From the NCBI GenBank assembly GCA_913055765.1, contig CAJXKI010000004.1, positions 1-36,999 on the forward strand: 36,999 nt of DNA. Reading direction: 5' to 3'. Position 1 is the first letter of the stretch. Each line of letters starts with the position of its first letter. Of the stretch, positions 26,351 to 33,554 are shown one piece after another. A program made the position numbers and the translations under genes. Origin of the DNA: an uncultured Ectothiorhodospiraceae bacterium (GTDB lineage Bacteria > Pseudomonadota > Gammaproteobacteria > Nitrococcales > Halorhodospiraceae). The notes beneath the pieces are model-generated. The model was not told where the DNA came from and searched no databases. It saw only the letters and a list, made by a program, of their open reading frames with translations.

Positions 26351-27766
26351 CTAGCCGTCCCGGGCCGCGAGGGCGTGCAGGGCCTCGCCGAGGCAGGCCG
26401 TCAGCCGCCGCGCGGCGTCCAGGTGCAGCGACTCATCCGGGCCGTGGGCGTTGGCGCCGGGGCCGGCGACGCCGGTGACGAGGTAGTCCGCCTGCGGGAA
26501 GCGGGCCTGCAGCCAGTTGATGAGCGGGATGGTCCCGCCCTCACCCATGTGCACCGGCTCGGCGCCGAAGTGGGCGCAGGAGGCGCGCTCCAGGGCCTGG
26601 TCCAGCCACGGCGCCGGCTCCGGCGCCTCCCACCCCGAGGCCACGGCGCCGGGCTCGAACGCCACCCGGGCGCCTGACGGCGGATCCTCGGTGAGCAGCT
26701 CCTGCAGCCCCTCGGCGACCGCCTCCGCGTTGGCGGTGGGCGGCAGGCGCAGGGCGATCTTGGTGGCGGTGAACGGGCGCAGGACGTTGCCGGCGGCCTC
26801 GACCGGCGGCAGCCCCTCGGCGCCGACGATCTCCAGAGCAGGCCGCCAGCTGCGATCGAGGATCCGCTCCGCCGGGTCGGCGGACTCGGTAGCGACCCCG
26901 CTGAGCAGGGGGTAGCGCTCGCGGGTCAACTCGCCGAGGACAGTCCCCGCATGGGCGGCCTGCTGGCGGCGCAGCTCCGGGATGGCCACGCCGCAGAGCT
27001 GGGGCAGCACCTGCCCCGTGTCCGGATCCTCCAGGCGGCTGAGGAGCTGGCGCAGGAGGCGGAAGCTCGAGGGCACCACGCCCCCGGCGTCGCCGGAGTG
27101 GACCCCCTCGCTGAGCACGTCCACGCGCAGGGTGCCGGTGATCATCCCGCGTAGCGAGGTGGTGCACCAGAGCCGATCGTAGGTCCCGCAGCCGGCATCC
27201 GGGCAGACGATGAGCTCCGGCTGGCCGATGCGCTCGGCGAGGGCGTCGAGGTAGGCCGGCAGATCGAGGCTGCCGCTCTCCTCGCAGGCCTCGACGACGA
27301 AGACGCAGCGCGGGTGGCGCTGCCCGGCCTCGCGGAGCGAGGCCACGGCCACCACCGCCGAGAACAGCGCGTAGCCGTCGTCAACGGCGCCGCGGCCGTA
27401 GAGCCGGCCGTCGCGGATCACCGGCTCCCATGGGGCGAGCCCCTCGGACCAGCCGCTGCTCTCCGGCTGCTTGTCCAGGTGGCCGTAGATGAGCGCCGTG
27501 CCGGCCGCCGCGTCGCTGCCCGGCAGCTCGACGAACAGCAGCGGCGTCCGCCCCGCCTGGCGCTCGATGCTGACCGTCGCCTCGGGCAGTAGGCGCCGGC
27601 AGAAGTCGGCGCCGAGCTCCAGGGCGGCATCCAGGTGGCCGTTCTCGGCCCAGGCGGGGTCGAAGCTCGGCGACTTGGCCGGGATCCGGACAAAGGAGGT
27701 CAGCGCCGGCAGGGCCTCCCGGTCCCAGGCCGCTGCCACGTGCTGCGTATCCAAGGCACCCGTCAC
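26351..27766 (-). CDS. M20 family metallopeptidase (dipeptidase-like)
   Basis: This is a probable cytoplasmic zinc peptidase that hydrolyses dipeptides or related amides. The 471-residue product has the M20 metal-site residues in order: His96 and Asp98 (YGHLDKQPE), Asp129 (GRGAVDDG), the catalytic and ligand glutamates Glu162/Glu163 (EACEESGS), Asp190 (CPDAGCG) and a C-terminal His in NAHGPDESLH. A dimerisation lid lies between about 215 and 375. Its exact substrate is not evident. GTG 27766 overlaps the TGA of the macro-domain gene (GTGA), so the two are likely translated together. The 24 bases separating it from the small membrane ORF hold no visible terminator. Confidence 0.9.
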   Translation of the reverse strand: MTGALDTQHVAAAWDREALPALTSFVRIPAKSPSFDPAWAENGHLDAALELGADFCRRLLPEATVSIERQAGRTPLLFVELPGSDAAAGTALIYGHLDKQPESSGWSEGLAPWEPVIRDGRLYGRGAVDDGYALFSAVVAVASLREAGQRHPRCVFVVEACEESGSLDLPAYLDALAERIGQPELIVCPDAGCGTYDRLWCTTSLRGMITGTLRVDVLSEGVHSGDAGGVVPSSFRLLRQLLSRLEDPDTGQVLPQLCGVAIPELRRQQAAHAGTVLGELTRERYPLLSGVATESADPAERILDRSWRPALEIVGAEGLPPVEAAGNVLRPFTATKIALRLPPTANAEAVAEGLQELLTEDPPSGARVAFEPGAVASGWEAPEPAPWLDQALERASCAHFGAEPVHMGEGGTIPLINWLQARFPQADYLVTGVAGPGANAHGPDESLHLDAARRLTACLGEALHALAARDG

Positions 27767-28305
27767 GGCTCCCCCTCCGTAAGCTCTTCGAGCACCTGGT
27801 CGTGGACCTGCCGCGCCGCCGCGTCGGCGAGGACGAAGCGCAGCCACCGGACACGCTCCAGCCGCGGCGCGTGCTCGCGGATGGCGCCGGCCGCCACCCG
27901 CGCGGCACGCTCCATGGGGAAGCCGAAGGCGCCGGTGGAGATCGCCGGCACGGCGAGGCTCGCCAGGCCGTGCTCCTCGGCGCGCTGGAAGGCATTGCGG
28001 TAGCAGGCGGCGAGGAGCTCCTCGCCGGGCTCATCGACGCCGTAGACAGGCCCGAGGCAGTGGATGACGTAGCGGTTGGGCAGGGCGAAGGCCTCGGTGA
28101 TCACCGCCTGGCCGGGCTGGATGGGCGCGAGCGGCCGGCACGCCTCGGCGAGCTCCGGCCCGGCGGCGCGGTGGAGCGCCCCGGCGACCCCACCGCCCGG
28201 CATCAGCTCGGCGTTGGCGGCATTCACCACCGCGTCGCAGTCCCCCTGCGCGGCGATATCGCCGACACGGGTCTCCACAGTCAGATCGGCAAAGCGCGCT
28301 TGCAT
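27763..28305 (-). CDS. Macro-domain protein (ADP-ribose or O-acetyl-ADP-ribose hydrolase type)
   Basis: The 180-residue single-domain protein is a MacroD/YmdB-type macro domain. It has NAAN (residues 28-31), the substrate-binding GGGVAGALH loop (37-45) and STGAFGFP (123-130). Such proteins remove ADP-ribose from proteins or nucleic acids or deacetylate O-acetyl-ADP-ribose. ATG 28305 has AGGAGGAGGG upstream. It is coupled by a GTGA overlap to the M20 peptidase and lies 80 bp after djlA. No ADP-ribosyltransferase or sirtuin gene is seen nearby. Confidence 0.92.
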   Translation of the reverse strand: MQARFADLTVETRVGDIAAQGDCDAVVNAANAELMPGGGVAGALHRAAGPELAEACRPLAPIQPGQAVITEAFALPNRYVIHCLGPVYGVDEPGEELLAACYRNAFQRAEEHGLASLAVPAISTGAFGFPMERAARVAAGAIREHAPRLERVRWLRFVLADAAARQVHDQVLEELTEGEP

Positions 28306-28385
28306 CGGCCCTCCTCCTAGCTGCCGACCCGGCGCAGGCCTGCCCGCGCTCCTGCACCAGGGCCCTTGCCAGCCCAATCTAGCAT

Positions 28386-29189
28386 TCAGGGCCCGCCTCG
28401 GGCCTCCCGGATGGCCTCGTAGGCGGCGCGGAGCTGCCGGGTGCGCTCGCTGGCGGCATCGAGCTCCGCCTGGGAGCCGCCGCGGGCGATCAGGCGGTCG
28501 GGGTGGCTAGCGCTGATGGCCCGGCGGTACGCCTTGCGCACCTCCTCGGCGGTGGCGTCACGGCTGACGCCGAGGAGGCGGTAGGCGTGCTCCAAGGTCG
28601 GCCGTGCGCCGCCCTGGCCGCCGCGCCGCTGCGCCGCCAGGCGGGCGTCCAGGTCGGCCCGGGAGACGCCTACGTAGACCCAGATGCGGCGCAGGAGGCG
28701 CTCGCGGGATGGGACCAGGCCACCATCGGCGAGGGCCACGCGCAGCTGGTAGGCCAGGAGCTGCGCGAGCGCCTGCGGCTGGCTCCGGCCGACGGCACGC
28801 ATCAGCACCAGCACGGGACCCAGGGGGGCGTCCGGGGCCTTGCCCCGAGTAAAGACGGTGATGGCGCGCCTGCGGCCACGCTCATCCAGGGGGAGCTCGT
28901 GGAGCACCCCCCGGGCGGCAGCGATCTCCGCCTCGCTCACCCGCCCGTCCGCCTTGGCCAGGCGGCCCATGGCCAGCATCGTAGCGCCGACGAAGATCCG
29001 CTGCCGCGGCGCTAGGCCGCAGCCGCTCCAGACCGGCCCGACGGCCTGGGCCAGGCGCCGCCACAGATCGAGGGCGGCGCCGAGGGCCAATCCCACGGCC
29101 GCGCCGCCCCAGCCGGCGATGAACCAGCCGCCGAGCGTGGCGAGGATCCGCCCTGCCCAGCGGCGGATGACCCGGTACGGCTGCTGCAT
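28386..29189 (-). CDS. djlA: DjlA-like membrane-anchored J-domain co-chaperone
   Basis: DjlA stimulates DnaK ATPase at the inner membrane. The 267-residue product has a Gly/Ala-rich N-terminal transmembrane segment (about 13-40), a TerB-like helical domain (about 60-175) and a C-terminal J domain (about 198-265) with the essential HPD at 229-231. This order and length match E. coli DjlA (271 residues). The start is ATG 29189. It is divergent from the FAD oxidoreductase cluster and leads the minus-strand group with the macro-domain protein and M20 peptidase. Confidence 0.93.
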   Translation of the reverse strand: MQQPYRVIRRWAGRILATLGGWFIAGWGGAAVGLALGAALDLWRRLAQAVGPVWSGCGLAPRQRIFVGATMLAMGRLAKADGRVSEAEIAAARGVLHELPLDERGRRRAITVFTRGKAPDAPLGPVLVLMRAVGRSQPQALAQLLAYQLRVALADGGLVPSRERLLRRIWVYVGVSRADLDARLAAQRRGGQGGARPTLEHAYRLLGVSRDATAEEVRKAYRRAISASHPDRLIARGGSQAELDAASERTRQLRAAYEAIREARGGP

Positions 29190-29262
29190 CCGACCTAACC
29201 TCCCCGGCTCAGAGGATACCGGAGGCGGCCGCCCCTGGGCACCCGCGAGCCAGTGGTGGTCT

Positions 29263-29275
29263 TACAAGGCCTGTA
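29263..29275. promoter_or_regulatory. Candidate operator TACA-N5-TGTA
   Basis: A short dyad TACA-AGGCC-TGTA lies in the 166-bp gap between djlA and the FAD oxidoreductase operon, about 80 nt before the latter. It falls between weak -35 (TGGTCT, 29257-29262) and -10 (TAGCAT, 29280-29285) candidates, where a MerR-type regulator would be expected to bind. The arms are only 4 bp, so chance is a real possibility. Confidence 0.3.
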
Positions 29276-29355
29276 CGCTTAGCATCTAGGGGATTACGAG
29301 GGACGGGACCGCGCGGGACAGCCGCAGCGGACCCCACAGCACAAGGGGGAAGGCC

Positions 29356-30693
29356 TTGCAGGACAAGCATGTCGCGGTGGTCGGCGGCGGGATCGCCGGT
29401 GCGGGAGCGGCCTGGCTGCTGTCGGCCCGGCACCGGGTGACGCTGCTCGAGGCGGCCGACTACGTCGGCGGGCACACGTGCACCATCGACGCGCGGCTCA
29501 GCGACGGCGACCACCCGGTGGACACCGGCTTTATGGTCTACAACCCGCGCAACTACCCGCAGCTGTGCGCGCTGCTCGATCACCTCGGCATCGAGGGCCA
29601 GGCGTCAGACATGTCCTTCGCCTGCGCCGACCGGGACGACGACCTGGAGTACAACGGCGATGGCTTGGGCGGGCTCTTCGCGCAGCGCCGCAACCTCTTC
29701 AGGCCCAGCTTCCTGCGCATGATCCTCGACATCCTGCGCTTCAACCGCCGCGCCAAGCGCGATCTCGCCGGCGAGCTCAGCGACGACGTGGCCCTCGGCA
29801 CGTACCTCGACCGCGGCGGCTACGGGCCGGGCTTCCGCCGCCACTACCTGCTGCCCATGGCGGCGGCCATCTGGTCCTGCACGCCGAGCAGCCTGCGGGC
29901 CTTCCCGGCGCGGCGGTTCTTGGCCTTCTTCCGCAACCACGGCCTGCTCGACCTGGTGGACCGGCCGCAGTGGCACACCGTGCCCGGCGGGGCGCGGCGC
30001 TACATCGATGCGCTCCTGCCGGCGCTGCACACCGTACGCACGGGCACCCCGGTGCGCAGCGTGCAGCGCCTCGACGCCGGCGGCGTCCGCCTGGCCGGCG
30101 ACGACGGCGAGCTGGGCCGCTTCGATGAGGTCGTCCTCGCCGCCCACGCGGACCAGAGCCTGGCCATGCTCGACGCCCCCCACGAGGCGGAGGCACAGCT
30201 GCTCGCCAAGTGCCGGTTCCAGGAGAACCAAGCGCTGCTGCACACCGACCCGGCGGCCATGCCCCGGCGGCGCCGCGTCTGGGCGAGCTGGAACCACATC
30301 AGCGCCGCCGAGGAGGGATCGCAGCGGCCGGTCTCGGTGACCTACTGGCTCAACCGGCTGCAGCAGGTCCCCAGCCAGCAGGACGCCTTCGTCACCCTCA
30401 ACCCGGTGGACGCCATCGACGAGGGCCGCATCCAGCGCCGCCTGCGCTTCACCCACCCGATCCTCGACGGCCCGGCGGCCGAGGCGCAGGACGCCCTGCC
30501 CCAGATCCAGGGGCGGGACCGGCTGTGGTTCTGCGGCGCCTGGACCGGCTTCGGCTTCCACGAGGACGGCCTGCGCTCCGCCATCCGCGTGGCCGAGCGG
30601 CTCGGCTGCCCGCCGCCGTGGGACCGGGAGGCGCCGGGCGCCGCGCTCCGCGCGGCGTCCACCTCCACCCAGGCGGAGGAGGAGCCGGCATGA
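29356..30693 (+). CDS. FAD-dependent oxidoreductase of COG2907 (UfaD-like candidate)
   Basis: The 445-residue flavoprotein has an N-terminal FAD-binding fold with GGGIAG (residues 10-15) and an amine-oxidase-like body. The C-terminal flavin motif region reads FCGAWTGFGFHEDGLRSA. Proteins of this family are found beside cyclopropane-synthase-like methyltransferases and DUF1365 genes in photo-oxidative stress loci. In Rhodobacter, products of such loci desaturate methylated fatty acids on the way to furan fatty acids (UfaD). That activity here is inference. The start is TTG 29356 after a purine-rich AAGGGGGAAGG. Its stop overlaps the next start (ATGA), so it opens a tightly coupled operon. Confidence 0.9.
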   Translation: MQDKHVAVVGGGIAGAGAAWLLSARHRVTLLEAADYVGGHTCTIDARLSDGDHPVDTGFMVYNPRNYPQLCALLDHLGIEGQASDMSFACADRDDDLEYNGDGLGGLFAQRRNLFRPSFLRMILDILRFNRRAKRDLAGELSDDVALGTYLDRGGYGPGFRRHYLLPMAAAIWSCTPSSLRAFPARRFLAFFRNHGLLDLVDRPQWHTVPGGARRYIDALLPALHTVRTGTPVRSVQRLDAGGVRLAGDDGELGRFDEVVLAAHADQSLAMLDAPHEAEAQLLAKCRFQENQALLHTDPAAMPRRRRVWASWNHISAAEEGSQRPVSVTYWLNRLQQVPSQQDAFVTLNPVDAIDEGRIQRRLRFTHPILDGPAAEAQDALPQIQGRDRLWFCGAWTGFGFHEDGLRSAIRVAERLGCPPPWDREAPGAALRAASTSTQAEEEPA

Positions 30694-31454
30694 TCGAGGC
30701 GCCTGCGCTCTACGTCGGGGCGGTCACCCACCGCCGCACCGTCGCGCCCACGTACCACTTCCGGTACCGCTACGCGGCCTTCCTCCTCGACCTGGACGAC
30801 CTGCCGGCGCTCGACCGGCGCAGCCGGCTCTTCGCCTACAACCGCCGGGGCCTGGTCAGCATCCACGACCGCGACTACGGCCCCCAGGACGGCACGCCGC
30901 TGCGCACGTGGATCGACGGGGTCCTGCGCGCACGCGGCCTGGACAGCGCCGATGGCCGTGTGCTGCTGCTCACCGTCCCCCGCGTGCTCAACCACGCCTT
31001 CAACCCGCTGTCGGTGTGGTTCTGCCTCGACCGCGACGAGCAGCCGCGAGCGGTGCTCTGCGAGGTGCACAACACCTTCGGCGAGACCTACGGCTACCTG
31101 CTGCACCACGATAGCGCCCCCATGGCCTTCCCCATCCGCAGCCGGGCGGCCAAGGTGTTCCACGTCTCGCCCTTCATGCCCCTGGACGGCGAGTACCGCT
31201 TCCACCTCTCGGCGCCGGCGGATTCCCTGACGGTAGCCATCGGCTACGATGGGGCAGAGGGCCAGCGCCTCTCGGCGGTCCAGACCGGCGAGCGCCGGCC
31301 GCTGACCGACAGCCAGCTGTGGCGCATCCTCGGGCGGCTGCCGCCCCCCGGGATGCGCGCCCTGGCCGGGATCCACTGGGAGGCGCTGAAGATCTACCTG
31401 CGCGGCGGCAAGTTCCACAGCAAGCCGGAACCGCCAGAGGAGCACATCGGATGA
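30690..31454 (+). CDS. DUF1365 family protein
   Basis: The 254-residue protein belongs to the DUF1365 family (COG3496), recognisable from the N-terminal YVGAVTHRR, the central NHAFNPLSVWFC and the EVHNTFGETYGYLL segment. The fold is thought to be related to SAM or lipid-binding proteins, but its biochemical role is not known to me. It is almost always encoded between a COG2907 flavoprotein and a Cfa-like methyltransferase, as here, which suggests a shared membrane-lipid pathway. ATG 30690 and its stop at 31452-31454 both form ATGA overlaps with neighbours. Confidence 0.93.
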   Translation: MIEAPALYVGAVTHRRTVAPTYHFRYRYAAFLLDLDDLPALDRRSRLFAYNRRGLVSIHDRDYGPQDGTPLRTWIDGVLRARGLDSADGRVLLLTVPRVLNHAFNPLSVWFCLDRDEQPRAVLCEVHNTFGETYGYLLHHDSAPMAFPIRSRAAKVFHVSPFMPLDGEYRFHLSAPADSLTVAIGYDGAEGQRLSAVQTGERRPLTDSQLWRILGRLPPPGMRALAGIHWEALKIYLRGGKFHSKPEPPEEHIG

Positions 31455-32668
31455 CGCAGCTCAGCGACGCCGGATCCGTCCGGGCCCACGTGCCGCTGGC
31501 CGCCCGCCCCTTGCTCGCCCGGCTGGCGCGCTTCCACACCGGGACCTTGCAGCTGCATCTGCCCAACGGCGCCTCGCTGCGCTTCGGCGGCACCTACGAC
31601 GGCCCCGCGGCAGCGATGACCCTGCACCACCCGGGGCGGCTCACGGCGCGAATCCTCCACCGTGGCGACCTCGGCTTCGCCGAAGGCTTCATGGCCGGCG
31701 AGTGGGATACGCCGGATCTGGCGGCGCTGATCGCGGTGATGGCGAGCAATGAGCACGCCTACAACACCGCCCCGGCCGGGCGCTGGTACTCGCGGGCCCT
31801 GCTCAGCCTGCTCCACCGGCTGCGCGCCAACACCCCGCGGGGCAGCCGGCGCAACATCGCCTACCACTACGACCTGGGCAACGACTTCTACCGCCTCTGG
31901 CTCGACGAGGGCATGACCTACTCGTCGGCGCTGTTCGACGAGCCGGACCAGCCGCTGGCCGCCGCGCAGCGGCGCAAGTACGAGCGCACCCTCGAGGACC
32001 TCGGCGCCCGCCCCGGCGAGCACATCCTGGAGATCGGCTGCGGCTGGGGCGGCTTCGCCCGCGAGGCGGCCCGGGCGGGCGTCCACGTCACCGGCGTGAC
32101 CCTCTCCCAGGAGCAGCTCAGCTGGGGCCGGGAGGCCCTCGCCGCCGAGGGGCTGGACGGCCACACCGACCTGCGCCTGCAGGACTACCGCGAGGTGGCC
32201 GGCCCCTTCGACCACGTGGTCTCCATCGAGATGTTCGAGGCCGTCGGCCAGGCGCATTGGGCGACCTTCTTCGACACCGTCTACCGCTGCCTGCGCCCGG
32301 GCGGCCGGGCAGTGCTGCAGATCATCACCATCGACGAGGCCGCCTGGCCGACCTATGTCGCCGGCCCGGACTTCATCCAGCGCTACATCTTCCCCGGCGG
32401 CATGCTGCCCACCGCCCGCCACGTGCGCGAGGGCCTGGCGGCCGCCGGGCTGCGCTGCGAGCAGGTCACCGCCCACGGCGCGGACTACGCGCAGACCCTG
32501 CGCACCTGGCACCGCAACTTCCTCGCCCGCTGCCGCGAGGTCCGGGCGCAGGGCTTCGACGAGCGCTTCCAGCGCATGTGGCGCTACTACCTGGGCTACT
32601 GCGAGGGCGGCTTCCGCTGCGGGCGCATCGACCTCCACCGCTTCGTGGCCCGGCGCCCGCATGAGTGA
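31451..32668 (+). CDS. Cyclopropane-synthase-like fatty acid methyltransferase lacking the usual catalytic Cys
   Basis: The 405-residue SAM-dependent enzyme aligns with Cfa: YHYDLGNDFY (138-147), the SAM motif LEIGCGWGG (193-201), Glu263 in MFEAVG (E. coli Glu239) and Tyr346 in GADYAQTL (E. coli Tyr317). Two residues that matter in E. coli Cfa differ: Cys139 is Ser159 here (YSSALF), and His266 is Gln290 (VLQIITID). With DFIQRYIFPGGMLP these mark the subfamily next to COG2907/DUF1365 genes. It may methylate phospholipid acyl chains (methyl-branched or furan precursors, UfaM-like) rather than form cyclopropane rings. Overlaps both neighbours (4 and 8 bases). Confidence 0.92.
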   Translation: MTQLSDAGSVRAHVPLAARPLLARLARFHTGTLQLHLPNGASLRFGGTYDGPAAAMTLHHPGRLTARILHRGDLGFAEGFMAGEWDTPDLAALIAVMASNEHAYNTAPAGRWYSRALLSLLHRLRANTPRGSRRNIAYHYDLGNDFYRLWLDEGMTYSSALFDEPDQPLAAAQRRKYERTLEDLGARPGEHILEIGCGWGGFAREAARAGVHVTGVTLSQEQLSWGREALAAEGLDGHTDLRLQDYREVAGPFDHVVSIEMFEAVGQAHWATFFDTVYRCLRPGGRAVLQIITIDEAAWPTYVAGPDFIQRYIFPGGMLPTARHVREGLAAAGLRCEQVTAHGADYAQTLRTWHRNFLARCREVRAQGFDERFQRMWRYYLGYCEGGFRCGRIDLHRFVARRPHE

Positions 32669-33542
32669 CGACCGGCCGGTCTACCCCATCCGCGCCGTGG
32701 CCGAGCTCACCGGGGTGAACCCCGTCACCCTGCGGGCCTGGGAGAGGCGCTACGGGCTGCTCAGGCCGGAGCGCACCACCAAGGGCCACCGCCTCTACAC
32801 CGAGGCGGATATCGCCCGCATCCGCCGCATCCTGGCGCTGCTCGACCGGGGCGTACTGATCAGCCGGGCGCGGGAGATCCTCGACGCCGAGGCGAGCGGG
32901 CAGGCCCTCGCCACAGGCGAGGCCCCCTGGCCGGCCTGGCGGAGACACCTGGACCGGGTGCTCGCCCGCTTCGATCCGGGGGCGCTGGAGGGGGCGCTGG
33001 GCGAGCTGCTCAGCCTCTACCCGGCGGACCGGGCCACCAGCCACGTCCTGCTGCCGGCCCTGGCGGAGCGGCAGCGCAGCGGCTGGGACGCGGCGGCCGA
33101 GGGCTACCTGCTGGCGCGCTACCTGCGCGGCCGGCTGGGCCACCTGGCCCAACGCCAACGGCTACAGGGCCGGGGCCGGCGCTTCCTGCTCGCCGCCCTG
33201 GCCGGGGACAGCGCCCCGCCCACGCTGGCGGAGACGGCGCTGTGCGCCCTCGCCCTGGCCGCCCTCAACGTCGGCCACCGCCCCCTGCTGCTCGGCGAGG
33301 GGGTCCCGGCCCCGGCCATCGCCGCCGGGGCGCGGCGCGGGGAGGCGGACGCCGTACTGCTCTACGCCGGCCAGGCGCCGGCCTGGGAGGAGGCGGCCGC
33401 CGAGCTGGCGGCCCCCGGGCAGCCGCCGCTAGGGGTCACCGGCCCCGGCGCCGGCCGCCCGGCAGATCTGCCGCCGGGCACCCTGGCCCTGGCGGGTGAG
33501 CCCCATGAGGCCATCGCCGGCCTGCAAGCCCACTGCCACTGA
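32661..33542 (+). CDS. MerR family regulator with a degenerate cobalamin-binding domain (class II LitR-like)
   Basis: The 293-residue protein has a MerR winged helix (about 8-75; TLRAWERRYGLLRPERTTKGHRLY), a helical bundle (about 95-165) and a Rossmann-like C-terminal domain (about 172-293). The layout is that of CarH/LitR photoreceptors. The residues that hold adenosylcobalamin are missing: the Glu-His pair of the bundle reads AEG (146-148), and the Rossmann ExHxxG loop reads GDSAPPTLAE (182-191). It resembles class II LitR proteins of Pseudomonas, which lack a working B12 site yet control light-induced genes. It overlaps the methyltransferase by 8 bases and precedes the photolyase. It probably controls this operon (inference). 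Confidence 0.88.
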   Translation: MSDDRPVYPIRAVAELTGVNPVTLRAWERRYGLLRPERTTKGHRLYTEADIARIRRILALLDRGVLISRAREILDAEASGQALATGEAPWPAWRRHLDRVLARFDPGALEGALGELLSLYPADRATSHVLLPALAERQRSGWDAAAEGYLLARYLRGRLGHLAQRQRLQGRGRRFLLAALAGDSAPPTLAETALCALALAALNVGHRPLLLGEGVPAPAIAAGARRGEADAVLLYAGQAPAWEEAAAELAAPGQPPLGVTGPGAGRPADLPPGTLALAGEPHEAIAGLQAHCH

Positions 33543-33554
33543 GGAGCCCGAGCC

